Both the position numbers and the translations under genes were made by a program. A stretch of 56,702 nt of DNA from Paracoccus sulfuroxidans (GTDB lineage Bacteria; Pseudomonadota; Alphaproteobacteria; Rhodobacterales; Rhodobacteraceae), in the NCBI RefSeq assembly GCF_007830335.1, contig NZ_VLKU01000017.1, positions 1-56,702 of the forward strand. The letters run 5' to 3'. Shown here one piece after another: positions 49,892-56,702 of this stretch (positions are counted from its first letter, which is position 1; each line of letters begins with the position of its first letter). The notes beneath the pieces were generated by a model that saw only the letters and a program-made list of their open reading frames with translations, was not told the DNA's origin and ran no database searches.

Positions 49892-52614
49892 TGGCAAGCT
49901 GGCAGGCGAAACACCGCGATCCGCTGTTCGACCAATCCACGCAGGCGGCACTAGAGCGACGCGGCAAGGAATTGCTGGGCGCTGGCATGGTCGTGCTTGG
50001 CGTGCTGATCGCGATGATGCTGGTCAGCTATTCCCCCGATGATCCCAGCATCATGTCGGCCACCGACCAGCAGGCGCAGAACTATCTGGGCCGCTTTGGC
50101 GCCTACATCGCCTCGGCGCTGTTCATGATCGCGGGCTATGGCGCCTATGCGCTGTCCTTCGGTGCCATCGTCTGGGGGCTGCGCTGCATGCTGCACCGGG
50201 GCGAAGAGCGGATCATGCGCGGCATCTTCCTGCCCATCGCGATGGTGCTGGTCTCGGTCTATGCGACCTCGCTGACGCCGCCGCCGGGCTGGACGCAAAG
50301 CTTCGGGCTTGGCGGGCATCTGGGCGATATGCTGATGGGCGCGATGCTGTCGATCATGCCGATCAAGGCCTCGATTGCGATCAAGATCCTGGCGCTGCTG
50401 ACGGCGGTGGGCTCGGTCGCGTTTCTGGCCTTCGTGCTGGGCTTTGACCGCAAAGAGGTCTCTGTCATCGCGCGCTTCCTGCGCAACGGCCTGCTGACCG
50501 CGCGCTATCTGGCGCTGCGGGTGATCGACCGGGGCGCGAATGCCTCGGGCGTTGCCGCCCGTGGGCTGAAGGCGCGCGCTGATGCCCGACGCGACCGCAC
50601 CGCCCGTGCAGGTGCAGCCACGCTTGAGGATGAGGATGACGCCGCGACCGAAGGCCGCCGCTTCCTGCCCCGCCTGCGCCGTGCGCCCGAGCCGCTGGAC
50701 GACGACCGCGACATGCAGTTCGAATCCGAACTGGTCGAGCGTCATGCCGATTACGAAGGCGTCGAGACCCCCTCGAAGGCCGCGATCAGCGCCCGCATCA
50801 CCGATGCGATCCGCCTGCGCGCCGAACGCCCGGCAGGCGAGGCAAAGGCGGGCGGCGTGATGGCCGCCATGGCCGCCAAGCTGACCGGCAATCGCGCCGC
50901 GGCCGCGCCCCGGCAAGAGCCCACGCTATCGGTCGATGAGGATGAGGTTGATTTCGACGCCGATGAGGCGCTGGACGCGCCGACCGCCATGCCCTTTGGC
51001 GCGGCCACCCAACGCGTCGTCGTGCCCCCTGCCCGCAAGCCCCAGCCCTCGCGTCAGGCGCAAAGTGAAGCGCAGCCCTGCCTCAGCTTCACCGATCCGG
51101 CGCATAGCTATGAATGCCCGCCGCTGTCGCTGCTGGCCGCAGGCTCGACCGTCGAGCGTCATCAGCTGTCAGAAGAGGCGCTGATGGAAAACGCCCGCAT
51201 GCTGGAAGCGGTGCTGGACGATTACGGCGTCAAGGGCCAGATCACCGAGGTTCGCCCCGGCCCGGTCGTCACGCTTTATGAACTGGAACCCGCCGCCGGT
51301 CTGAAGGCCAGCCGGGTGATCGGTCTGGCCGATGACATCGCGCGGTCCATGTCGGCGCTGTCGGCGCGTGTCTCGACCGTGCCCGGCCGCACCGTCATTG
51401 GGATCGAACTGCCGAACGCACGCCGCGAGAAGGTCGTGCTGCGCGAGATTCTGGCCGCGAAAGCCTATGGCGACGGCACGCAGCCGCTGCCTCTGGCGCT
51501 TGGCAAGGACATCGGCGGCGGCCCGGTCGTCGCGAACCTTGCGAAGATGCCTCACTTGCTGATCGCGGGGACCACCGGCTCGGGCAAATCGGTCGCGATC
51601 AACACGATGATCCTGTCGCTGCTTTACAAGCTGACGCCGGATGAGTGCCGGTTGATCATGATCGACCCGAAGATGCTGGAACTGTCGGTCTATGACGGCA
51701 TCCCGCATCTGCTTTCGCCCGTCGTCACCGACCCCAAGAAGGCGGTCGTCGCCCTGAAATGGGTCGTGGGCGAGATGGAAGAGCGCTATCGCAAGATGTC
51801 CAAGATGGGCGTGCGCAACATCGAGGGCTATAACGGCCGTGTCCGCGAGGCGCTGGCCAAGAACGAGATGTTCAAGCGCACGGTCCAGACCGGCTTTGAC
51901 GAGGACACCGGTGAGCCGATTTTCGAGACGGATGAATTCCAGCCCGAAACCTTCCCCTATATCGTCGTCATCGTCGACGAGATGGCCGACCTGATGATGG
52001 TCGCGGGCAAGGAGATCGAGGCCTGCATCCAGCGTCTGGCCCAGATGGCGCGGGCCTCGGGCATCCACCTCATCATGGCGACGCAGCGCCCCTCGGTCGA
52101 CGTCATCACCGGCACGATCAAGGCGAACTTCCCGACCCGGATTTCCTTCCAGGTCACTTCGAAAATCGACAGCCGCACCATCCTTGGCGAACAGGGGGCC
52201 GAGCAGCTGCTAGGTCAGGGCGACATGCTGTATATGGCCGGTGGCTCGAAAATCACCCGCGTCCACGGCCCATTCGTCAGCGACGAGGAAGTCGAGGAAG
52301 TGGTGAACCACCTCAAATCCTTCGGCCCGCCCAGCTATATGTCGGGCGTCGTCGAGGGCCCGGATGAGGACCGCGCCGACAGCATCGATATGGTTCTGGG
52401 CCTTGGCACCGGCGAAGGCGGCGATGCCGAGCTTTACGACATGGCCGTCGCCATCGTGGCGAAGGACCGGAAATGCTCGACCTCGTATATCCAGCGCAAG
52501 CTGGCCATCGGCTATAACAAGGCCGCGCGTCTGGTCGAACAGATGGAAGAACAGGGCATCGTCTCGCCCGCGAACCACGTCGGCAAGCGTGAGGTTCTGG
52601 TGCCCGAGGTCTGA
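49891..52614 (+). CDS. ftsK: DNA translocase FtsK
   Basis: 907 residues. Chromosome dimer resolution and DNA pumping at the septum. About four to five N-terminal membrane segments (residues 20-180) are followed by a long charged, Ala/Arg-rich linker (residues 190-430). The motor domain has Walker A GTTGSGKSVAIN near residue 560, Walker B YIVVIVDEMADLMM near residue 690, and ARASGIHLIMATQRPSVDVITG. The C-terminal winged gamma domain is CSTSYIQRKLAIGYNKAARLVEQMEEQGIV. Start ATG 49891 overlaps the aminotransferase stop. Confidence 0.97.
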   Translation: MASWQAKHRDPLFDQSTQAALERRGKELLGAGMVVLGVLIAMMLVSYSPDDPSIMSATDQQAQNYLGRFGAYIASALFMIAGYGAYALSFGAIVWGLRCMLHRGEERIMRGIFLPIAMVLVSVYATSLTPPPGWTQSFGLGGHLGDMLMGAMLSIMPIKASIAIKILALLTAVGSVAFLAFVLGFDRKEVSVIARFLRNGLLTARYLALRVIDRGANASGVAARGLKARADARRDRTARAGAATLEDEDDAATEGRRFLPRLRRAPEPLDDDRDMQFESELVERHADYEGVETPSKAAISARITDAIRLRAERPAGEAKAGGVMAAMAAKLTGNRAAAAPRQEPTLSVDEDEVDFDADEALDAPTAMPFGAATQRVVVPPARKPQPSRQAQSEAQPCLSFTDPAHSYECPPLSLLAAGSTVERHQLSEEALMENARMLEAVLDDYGVKGQITEVRPGPVVTLYELEPAAGLKASRVIGLADDIARSMSALSARVSTVPGRTVIGIELPNARREKVVLREILAAKAYGDGTQPLPLALGKDIGGGPVVANLAKMPHLLIAGTTGSGKSVAINTMILSLLYKLTPDECRLIMIDPKMLELSVYDGIPHLLSPVVTDPKKAVVALKWVVGEMEERYRKMSKMGVRNIEGYNGRVREALAKNEMFKRTVQTGFDEDTGEPIFETDEFQPETFPYIVVIVDEMADLMMVAGKEIEACIQRLAQMARASGIHLIMATQRPSVDVITGTIKANFPTRISFQVTSKIDSRTILGEQGAEQLLGQGDMLYMAGGSKITRVHGPFVSDEEVEEVVNHLKSFGPPSYMSGVVEGPDEDRADSIDMVLGLGTGEGGDAELYDMAVAIVAKDRKCSTSYIQRKLAIGYNKAARLVEQMEEQGIVSPANHVGKREVLVPEV

Positions 52615-52635
52615 GCGCCCCCCCTCCCCTTCAAC

Positions 52636-52666
52636 AAAAAGGCCCGCGCATCACGCGGGCCTTTTT
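52636..52666. terminator. Bidirectional terminator between ftsK and emrA-like gene
   Basis: GGCCCGCG (52641-52648) with CGCGGGCC (52654-52661), five-base loop, five As before and five Ts after. It can end both the ftsK transcript and the convergent emrA-like operon. Confidence 0.92.
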
Positions 52667-52682
52667 CATTCGGGCGACCGGA

Positions 52683-53729
52683 TCAATTCGCCGCTTGCTC
52701 GGGCGTATTCGTATCGACGGTGATGACCACCGACAGGCCCGGCGTCAGGAACTCGGACCGCTCCTGCCCCGGATCGATCGAGATGCGGACCGGCAGGCGC
52801 TGCGCGATCTTGGTGAAGTTGCCGGTCGCGTTGCTGGCGGGCAGCAGGCTGAATTCCGAGGCCGTGGCGGGCGAGAACGCCTCGATCCGCCCGGTGAACC
52901 TCTGCCCACCCAGGGCATCGACCGTGAAACTGGCCAGCTTGCCGACGCGCATGCCGTGAAGCTGCGTTTCCTTGTAATTCGCGATGATCCAGACCTCCTT
53001 GCCGACATGGCTGACCAGCGCCGTGCCGGGGGTGACATATTGGCCCACGCGGGCAGCCACCTGCCCCAGACGGCCATCCTCGGGCGCGCGGATCACGGTG
53101 TTGCCCAGATCAATCTCGGCCAGCTCGACGGCGGCCTGGGCGGATTCGATATCCGCCTGCCGCGCCTGTAGCGACACCCGGGCGCTGTTGACGCTTTCGC
53201 GGGCGACCGCGATCTGGCTTTCCGCCTGCGTCACCGCCGCCTGCGCCTGCCGCAGCGAAAGCTGGCTTTGATCGGCCGAACTTTGCGCCGTCACCCCGCG
53301 CGACTGCAGCGCACTGGCGCGGTCCCAGCTTTGCTGCGCCGTGTCGCGCGCTGCCTCGGCCGAGGCCAGTGCCGCCTCGACCGACTGCACGCTGGCCTCG
53401 GCCGAATGGACGTTCTGCTCGCCAATATCCATGGCCGCCTGAGCCGCCGCCTGTTGCGCGCGGGCCTGCGCCAGCTTCTGGCGATATTGCCGGTCGTCGA
53501 TCCGCGCGATGATCTGGCCCTTGGTCACGTCCTGAAAATCCTGCACCTCGACCGAGGCCAGATAGCCCGAAAGCTGCGGCGCAATCGAGGTCACCTTGCC
53601 GCGGACATAGGCGTTTTCCGTCTGTGGCAGGGCAGCGGTGAAGGGCGGCAGATGCCACGCGTAAAGGACCAGTAGGACACCGATGACACCGGCGGAAATG
53701 GCGATAATCGTTGGAAAGTGCTTTTTCAT
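52683..53729 (-). CDS. EmrA/HlyD-family periplasmic adaptor
   Basis: 348 residues. Adaptor of a multidrug pump. Short N-terminal cytoplasmic piece, one membrane segment (TIIAISAGVIGVLLVLYAW), lipoyl half-motifs (AYVRGKVTSIAPQLSGYLASVEVQDFQDVTKGQIIARIDDRQY and VIRAPEDGRLGQVAARVGQYVTPGTALVSHV). A long coiled hairpin rich in Ala/Gln lies between. Start 53729 is taken as it precedes the charged KKHFPT. Overlaps the MFS gene. Confidence 0.92.
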   Translation of the reverse strand: MKKHFPTIIAISAGVIGVLLVLYAWHLPPFTAALPQTENAYVRGKVTSIAPQLSGYLASVEVQDFQDVTKGQIIARIDDRQYRQKLAQARAQQAAAQAAMDIGEQNVHSAEASVQSVEAALASAEAARDTAQQSWDRASALQSRGVTAQSSADQSQLSLRQAQAAVTQAESQIAVARESVNSARVSLQARQADIESAQAAVELAEIDLGNTVIRAPEDGRLGQVAARVGQYVTPGTALVSHVGKEVWIIANYKETQLHGMRVGKLASFTVDALGGQRFTGRIEAFSPATASEFSLLPASNATGNFTKIAQRLPVRISIDPGQERSEFLTPGLSVVITVDTNTPEQAAN

Positions 53730-55459
53730 GACGCGGCGGGCTTTGCAGTTGCGGTTTCGGGTTCGGCAGAGGCAGGGGTTTCGGGTTCGGCAGAGGCAGG
53801 GGTTTCGGGCGCAGCCTCGGGTGGCGGGCGAGATCGCCATGCCTCCAGCCGCTGAACGATCCAGTCCCGCCACATGTGCAAGAGCAGCGCAAAAAGTGCG
53901 AGGCAGGCGATCAGGAACGTCAGCAGATACAGATCGTTATAGGCCAGCACATAGGCCTGATTGGTGATGTCGGTGCCGATCATCGTCACCGCCTGCGCAC
54001 GCGCCTGCATGGGATCGGCGATCTGTGAGCTGACCGCCGCGACCCGCGCCGCAATGGCCGAGGTGACCATCGGGCTGGTTGCCGGGATCTGTTCGCGCAG
54101 CACCTCAAGATGGAAGGCCTCGCGGTGGTTGATGAGCGTGCTGAACACGCCCGAGCCGATGGCTCCGCCAAGGCTTTGCGTCGAGAGGAACACGATGACG
54201 AAGGACAGGATGTAATTCGGCCCCCGCGCCAGCGCCGACATCAGCCCGCGCAGCATTGCGGGCGCCAGAAACAGCGATCCGGCCGCCGCGATCATCGCCT
54301 GGCTCAGCATCATCTGATGCGGCCGGGTGTCGATGGTGGAATGGCTGTCCATCCATGCGCCTGCCGCGATCAGCACCAGCGCAACGACGTGAAATCGTGG
54401 AACATTCTCGGCCTTGATGAAGGGAATGCAGGCCAATCCGCCCAGAATCGAGGACACCACGATGACCGAGAACAGCGGCACCAGCTGATCCTGCGTGACG
54501 CCCAGCACCTGAAACATGCGCGGCGCGCCCGCGCTTTGTTCGGAAAGGATCAGGCGGAAGATCAGCAGCGTCACCGTCAGGTGGACGATGGCCGGGCTCA
54601 TGATCCAGCGGATGTCCAGAAGCGGGGCCTTGCGGTGCAGCTCGATCACGACCGCGATCATCAGGCTGAGAATCGAGACCACCAGCGTCCAGCCCAGCCA
54701 CGGGGCCTCGGTCCACCAATAGGTCGCGCCCATGACGAAGGCGACGGTCAACCCGCCAAAGCCCACGGCGATCAGCAGGAAGCTGACAATGTCCAAAGGC
54801 GCGATCACCTTCACATGCGGCGTCGGCTTCAGCGGCAGCAGATAGACCAGCGCCAGCGCCACCGCCGCCATGCCAAGGCTCAGCAAGTGCAGCGATACCC
54901 AGCCCGTATCGCTCATCAGCGCGGGCGAGATCACCCGCGCCAGCGGCGTGCCCAGCATCGCGAAAGTCAGCACCATCGGCAGGCCCAGCCGCATCTTCCA
55001 TTGCGGCGGCAGCGGCTCCAGCATGTAAAGAAAGGCCAGCGTCGACAACGGTGCCGAGGCCATGCCGGCAAAAAATTGCACCATCACCGCCGAGCGCAGG
55101 TCCGAGATCATCAGCGCCGCAATCGAGACCAGCAGGTAGGTGATGATCGCCACCTCGGCAAAGCGGCGCAGGCCGTATTGCGTTCGGATCTTGATCAGCA
55201 ACAGCGGCAGCGACGCGCGCGGGATCAGGAAGGCCGCCATCAGCCAGCTAGCCTCGGTGGTGGTTGCGCCAACTTCTCCGGCGATCTGCGAGATATTGAC
55301 GCTGACAAACCCCTGCGCCAGCCCCTGCGTCAGGCTGATAAGGATCGACGCGCCGATGAAACCCAGCGTCAGCGGCCAGCCCAGAAACTCGAAGGGGGGC
55401 GGCGCAGGCGGAACCTGCGCAGCGGGGGCTTCAGCCGGTGTCTGCGGGGTCTCGGTCAT
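53726..55459 (-). CDS. EmrB/DHA2-family MFS drug transporter
   Basis: 577 residues, fourteen hydrophobic segments. Begins FLGWPLTLGFIGASILISLTQGLAQGF and includes VNISQIAGEVGATTTEASWLMAAFLIPRASLP. The C-terminal cytoplasmic tail carries a duplicated EPETPASA unit (a 24-bp tandem repeat at about 53760-53806). Partner of the EmrA-like adaptor, in operon MarR-emrB-emrA. The outer-membrane channel is not encoded here. Confidence 0.93.
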   Translation of the reverse strand: MTETPQTPAEAPAAQVPPAPPPFEFLGWPLTLGFIGASILISLTQGLAQGFVSVNISQIAGEVGATTTEASWLMAAFLIPRASLPLLLIKIRTQYGLRRFAEVAIITYLLVSIAALMISDLRSAVMVQFFAGMASAPLSTLAFLYMLEPLPPQWKMRLGLPMVLTFAMLGTPLARVISPALMSDTGWVSLHLLSLGMAAVALALVYLLPLKPTPHVKVIAPLDIVSFLLIAVGFGGLTVAFVMGATYWWTEAPWLGWTLVVSILSLMIAVVIELHRKAPLLDIRWIMSPAIVHLTVTLLIFRLILSEQSAGAPRMFQVLGVTQDQLVPLFSVIVVSSILGGLACIPFIKAENVPRFHVVALVLIAAGAWMDSHSTIDTRPHQMMLSQAMIAAAGSLFLAPAMLRGLMSALARGPNYILSFVIVFLSTQSLGGAIGSGVFSTLINHREAFHLEVLREQIPATSPMVTSAIAARVAAVSSQIADPMQARAQAVTMIGTDITNQAYVLAYNDLYLLTFLIACLALFALLLHMWRDWIVQRLEAWRSRPPPEAAPETPASAEPETPASAEPETATAKPAAS

Positions 55460-55866
55460 TTGCGATGCAGCCTTTCGGCGTTTTCGGCCATCCGGGCCAG
55501 AACGCGGCGCGCGATCAGCAGTTCCTCGGGCTCGATCCCTTCCGAAAGCGCCGCCTCCACCTCGCGCCGAAAACCCAGCAGCGGTTCAAGCGGGGTGCGG
55601 TCGGTCAGATAGACCGCATATTTGCGCCCGTCGCCTTCAATCGGGCGGCGCTCGGCCAGGCCAAGCTTCACGATGGCGTCGAGCTGGCGCTTCAGCGTCG
55701 GCGCCTCGATGCCCAGCAGGCAAGCCAGTTCGGTCTGGGTCGCGCCCTCGTTATGACCCAGCACCGACAGCAGCCGCGCGCGTGAATAGGTCAGCCCCAA
55801 TTCCTCGGCCCGCACATCGAAGAGGCGACGGATCATGCGCGTCAGACGCATGATCGGATCGAACAT
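55456..55866 (-). CDS. MarR-family transcriptional regulator
   Basis: 136 residues. Winged helix words: LTYSRARLLSVLGHNEGATQTELACLLGIEAPTLKRQLDAIVKLGLAERRPIEGDGRKYAVYLT. Probably represses the following efflux genes; drugs would release it (family knowledge). The start at ATG 55866 is chosen; GTG 55887 would add seven residues, and neither has a strong ribosome site. Two palindromes lie just upstream. Confidence 0.88.
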   Translation of the reverse strand: MFDPIMRLTRMIRRLFDVRAEELGLTYSRARLLSVLGHNEGATQTELACLLGIEAPTLKRQLDAIVKLGLAERRPIEGDGRKYAVYLTDRTPLEPLLGFRREVEAALSEGIEPEELLIARRVLARMAENAERLHRK

Positions 55867-55897
55867 GGACGAATTTCGGTCGGGCACGGCGATACCG

Positions 55898-55909
55898 TTA
55901 GCTTGCTAA
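55898..55909. promoter_or_regulatory. MarR operator candidate 1
   Basis: TTAGC-TT-GCTAA, perfect 12-bp palindrome, 32 bp upstream of the marR ATG. Its centre is 21 bp from that of operator 2, two helical turns, so both dimers would sit on the same face of the DNA. Confidence 0.65.
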
Positions 55910-55917
55910 TAGGATTT

Positions 55918-55931
55918 ATTAGCCAGCTAAT
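55918..55931. promoter_or_regulatory. MarR operator candidate 2
   Basis: ATTAGC-CA-GCTAAT, perfect 14-bp palindrome with the same TTAGC/GCTAA arms as operator 1. Confidence 0.65.
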
Positions 55932-55965
55932 GATTTGAGTTGCGGGCGTCAAGGGGGTGTTTATG

Positions 55966-56000
55966 GGACCCCGCATAAAACGTCCGCTGGACCGGGGTCC
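55966..56000. repeat. Nested inverted repeat in the marR upstream region
   Basis: GGACCCCG (55966-55973) with CGGGGTCC (55993-56000), and inside GTCC-GCT-GGAC (55982-55992). It would form a 12-bp stem with an 8-base bulge. TTTATG and CATAAA words flank the left arm. Function unknown. Confidence 0.5.
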
Positions 56001-56288
56001 ATTGCCGCTGTGCCACGGATAAAGCTGCCGCTGGAATTGGAACGATCTGTAATGTTGTTTAATATCAGTTAGATAATAGAACAGCGCGTTTCCGGTGGTT
56101 CACCCTGCCGCAGGTCGCCAGGTCTGGCCCGAAACGCTTGACCGCCAGATCGGAAATGTTCTTCCTTCGTTCCAGAACATCCCGAACCGCTCCCTCAACC
56201 CTGCCAAATCAGACCAGCTCGCCGCCCATCATCCCGCCCGGGCATCGCCTCGGGCCGCCGGTCGAGCCTTGCCGAAAGGTGCCCTGCC

Positions 56289-56462
56289 ATGACCCGCATC
56301 CCCTTCGCCGAAATCCGTTTCTTCGATCCAGCCGAGACCCAAAGGAAACTTGAAGACCGGCTCCAAAACCATCTCCGCTGCCTCCGCGGTCATCCCGATA
56401 TCAATGAACTCGGAGGTGACGAAGCCCTCGCCAATTTCTTAGCGCTGCGGAGTCAGAAGGGG
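56289..56462 (+). pseudogene. Possible 5' fragment of a gene interrupted by IS3
   Basis: An ATG-started frame after AAAGGTGCCCTGCC reads MTRIPFAEIRFFDPAETQ and continues charged and helix-like for about 57 codons. At about 56460 the frame runs into the IS3 remnant antisense. I do not recognise the protein and give it low weight. Confidence 0.3.
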
Positions 56463-56537
56463 TTGGATGCGCAGGCAGCGACACATCGTCCGCACCGAAA
56501 ACTGACCTCGATGCTCGGCCACGAACGCGTATCTCAC
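56439..56537 (-). pseudogene. Truncated IS3-family OrfB
   Basis: GTG at 56537 overlaps the OrfA stop, as in the IS3-family frame arrangement. It reads VRYAFVAEHRGQFSVRTM, then CRCLRIQP, and then loses similarity (about 56460) and stops at 56439 after 32 residues. The catalytic DDE part is absent, so this copy is inactive. Confidence 0.75.
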
Positions 56538-56702
56538 TTTGCATCCCTGGCGAAATACGCGGTGGCCTTTTTTAGGATGTCGCGCTCCTCGGAGACCCGC
56601 GCCAGCTCCCGCTTCAGCCGCCGGATCTCGGCATCCTTCTCCGTGTCACCCGACACCGCCTTCGCGAACTTGCGCCTCCAGGCATAGAGCGAATGCGTGC
56701 TC
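56534..56702 (-). mobile_element. IS3-family OrfA, C-terminal part (window edge)
   Basis: 55 residues to the stop. LYAWRRKF (helix-turn-helix end) leads into EIRRLKRELARVSEERDILKKATAYFARDAK, the leucine-zipper and ending of IS3-group OrfA proteins. The 5' end lies beyond the window. With OrfB truncated downstream, the element is a remnant. Confidence 0.88.

Larger units (their letters stand above)
55888..56288. other. Intergenic region upstream of marR, palindromic DNA
   Basis: 401 bp. It holds two MarR-type palindromes at its left end, then a nested inverted repeat at 55966-56000. An A+T-rich patch follows at about 56040-56085, then sequence with no clear gene until 56289. No promoter was identified with confidence, and no tRNA is seen. 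Confidence 0.5.

Noticed and set aside
47711..49951. A 746-codon minus-strand frame opposite the amidase and aminotransferase.
   Set aside because: Both plus-strand genes are firm and the frame has no recognisable protein pattern.
1..56702. tRNA, rRNA or CRISPR arrays.
   Set aside because: I found no cloverleaf, rRNA segment or regularly spaced direct repeats; a tRNAscan and CRISPR search would confirm.

Overview
The window is high-GC, densely packed chromosomal DNA from an alphaproteobacterium, most probably Rhodobacteraceae and Paracoccus-like. The inference rests on gene content and order (etfA followed by hbd, a pyrB operon carrying a degenerate dihydroorotase, a DUF2794 protein, an aminotransferase directly ahead of ftsK, an alphaproteobacterial flagellar set with fliL-motE-motA and fliF-fliH-fliN-fliP) and on many start/stop overlaps of the ATGA or TGATG kind. 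I saw no rRNA, tRNA, CRISPR array or prophage. The only mobile DNA is a truncated IS3-family remnant at the right edge.

Layout. 0-2 kb: end of etfA and hbd, with two inverted copies of an intergenic repeat. 1.9-5.3 kb (minus): pyrB, a PH-like membrane protein, a metal-site-less dihydroorotase paralogue and plsY. 5.4-7.8 kb (plus): cobA, DUF2478, tusA-like and an AEC transporter. 7.8-10.4 kb (minus): small secreted or lipoprotein genes, DUF2794 and a TetR regulator. 10.7-12.2 kb: an amino-acid dehydrogenase of the glutamate dehydrogenase family. 12.3-22.3 kb: two divergent flagellar operons, fliL-(DUF)-motE-motA-(secreted)-flhA-fliR-flhB-fliJ-like on minus and fliF-fliH-like-fliN-fliP on plus, with a CtrA-like box between them. 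22.4-27.7 kb: an RND efflux pump with two adaptor proteins. 27.7-30.0 kb: recQ and yggT. 30.1-35.9 kb: thioesterase, UMF1 transporter, murein endopeptidase mepA, phytase-like protein, serine hydrolase and a queuosine-precursor-type transporter. 35.9-36.1 kb: a structured RNA candidate. 36.1-40.3 kb: DUF1003, choX, betC and DUF817. 40.3-44.5 kb: thiolase, then modE-modABC. 44.6-52.6 kb: SLT-like lipoprotein, lolA, ubiH-like, amidase, aminotransferase and ftsK. 52.7-55.9 kb: emrA/emrB-like pump with a MarR regulator. 55.9-56.7 kb: palindromic intergenic DNA and the IS3 remnant.

The most unusual element is a short transcription unit candidate at about 35.85-36.09 kb. It carries 17 nt complementary to the 16S rRNA 3' tail (one G-U), used as the Shine-Dalgarno of an 18-codon ORF. 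That segment can be closed by an 11-bp helix with a downstream segment that resembles the 16S tail, and the unit ends in a terminator hairpin. Other points of note are a dihydroorotase paralogue that has lost its metal ligands, two MarR-type palindromes 21 bp apart, a palindrome over the modABC promoter, and a TriABC-like pump with two adaptors.

All product names come from reading the translations and recalling families. No database search was run, so names of weakly recognised families are inference.
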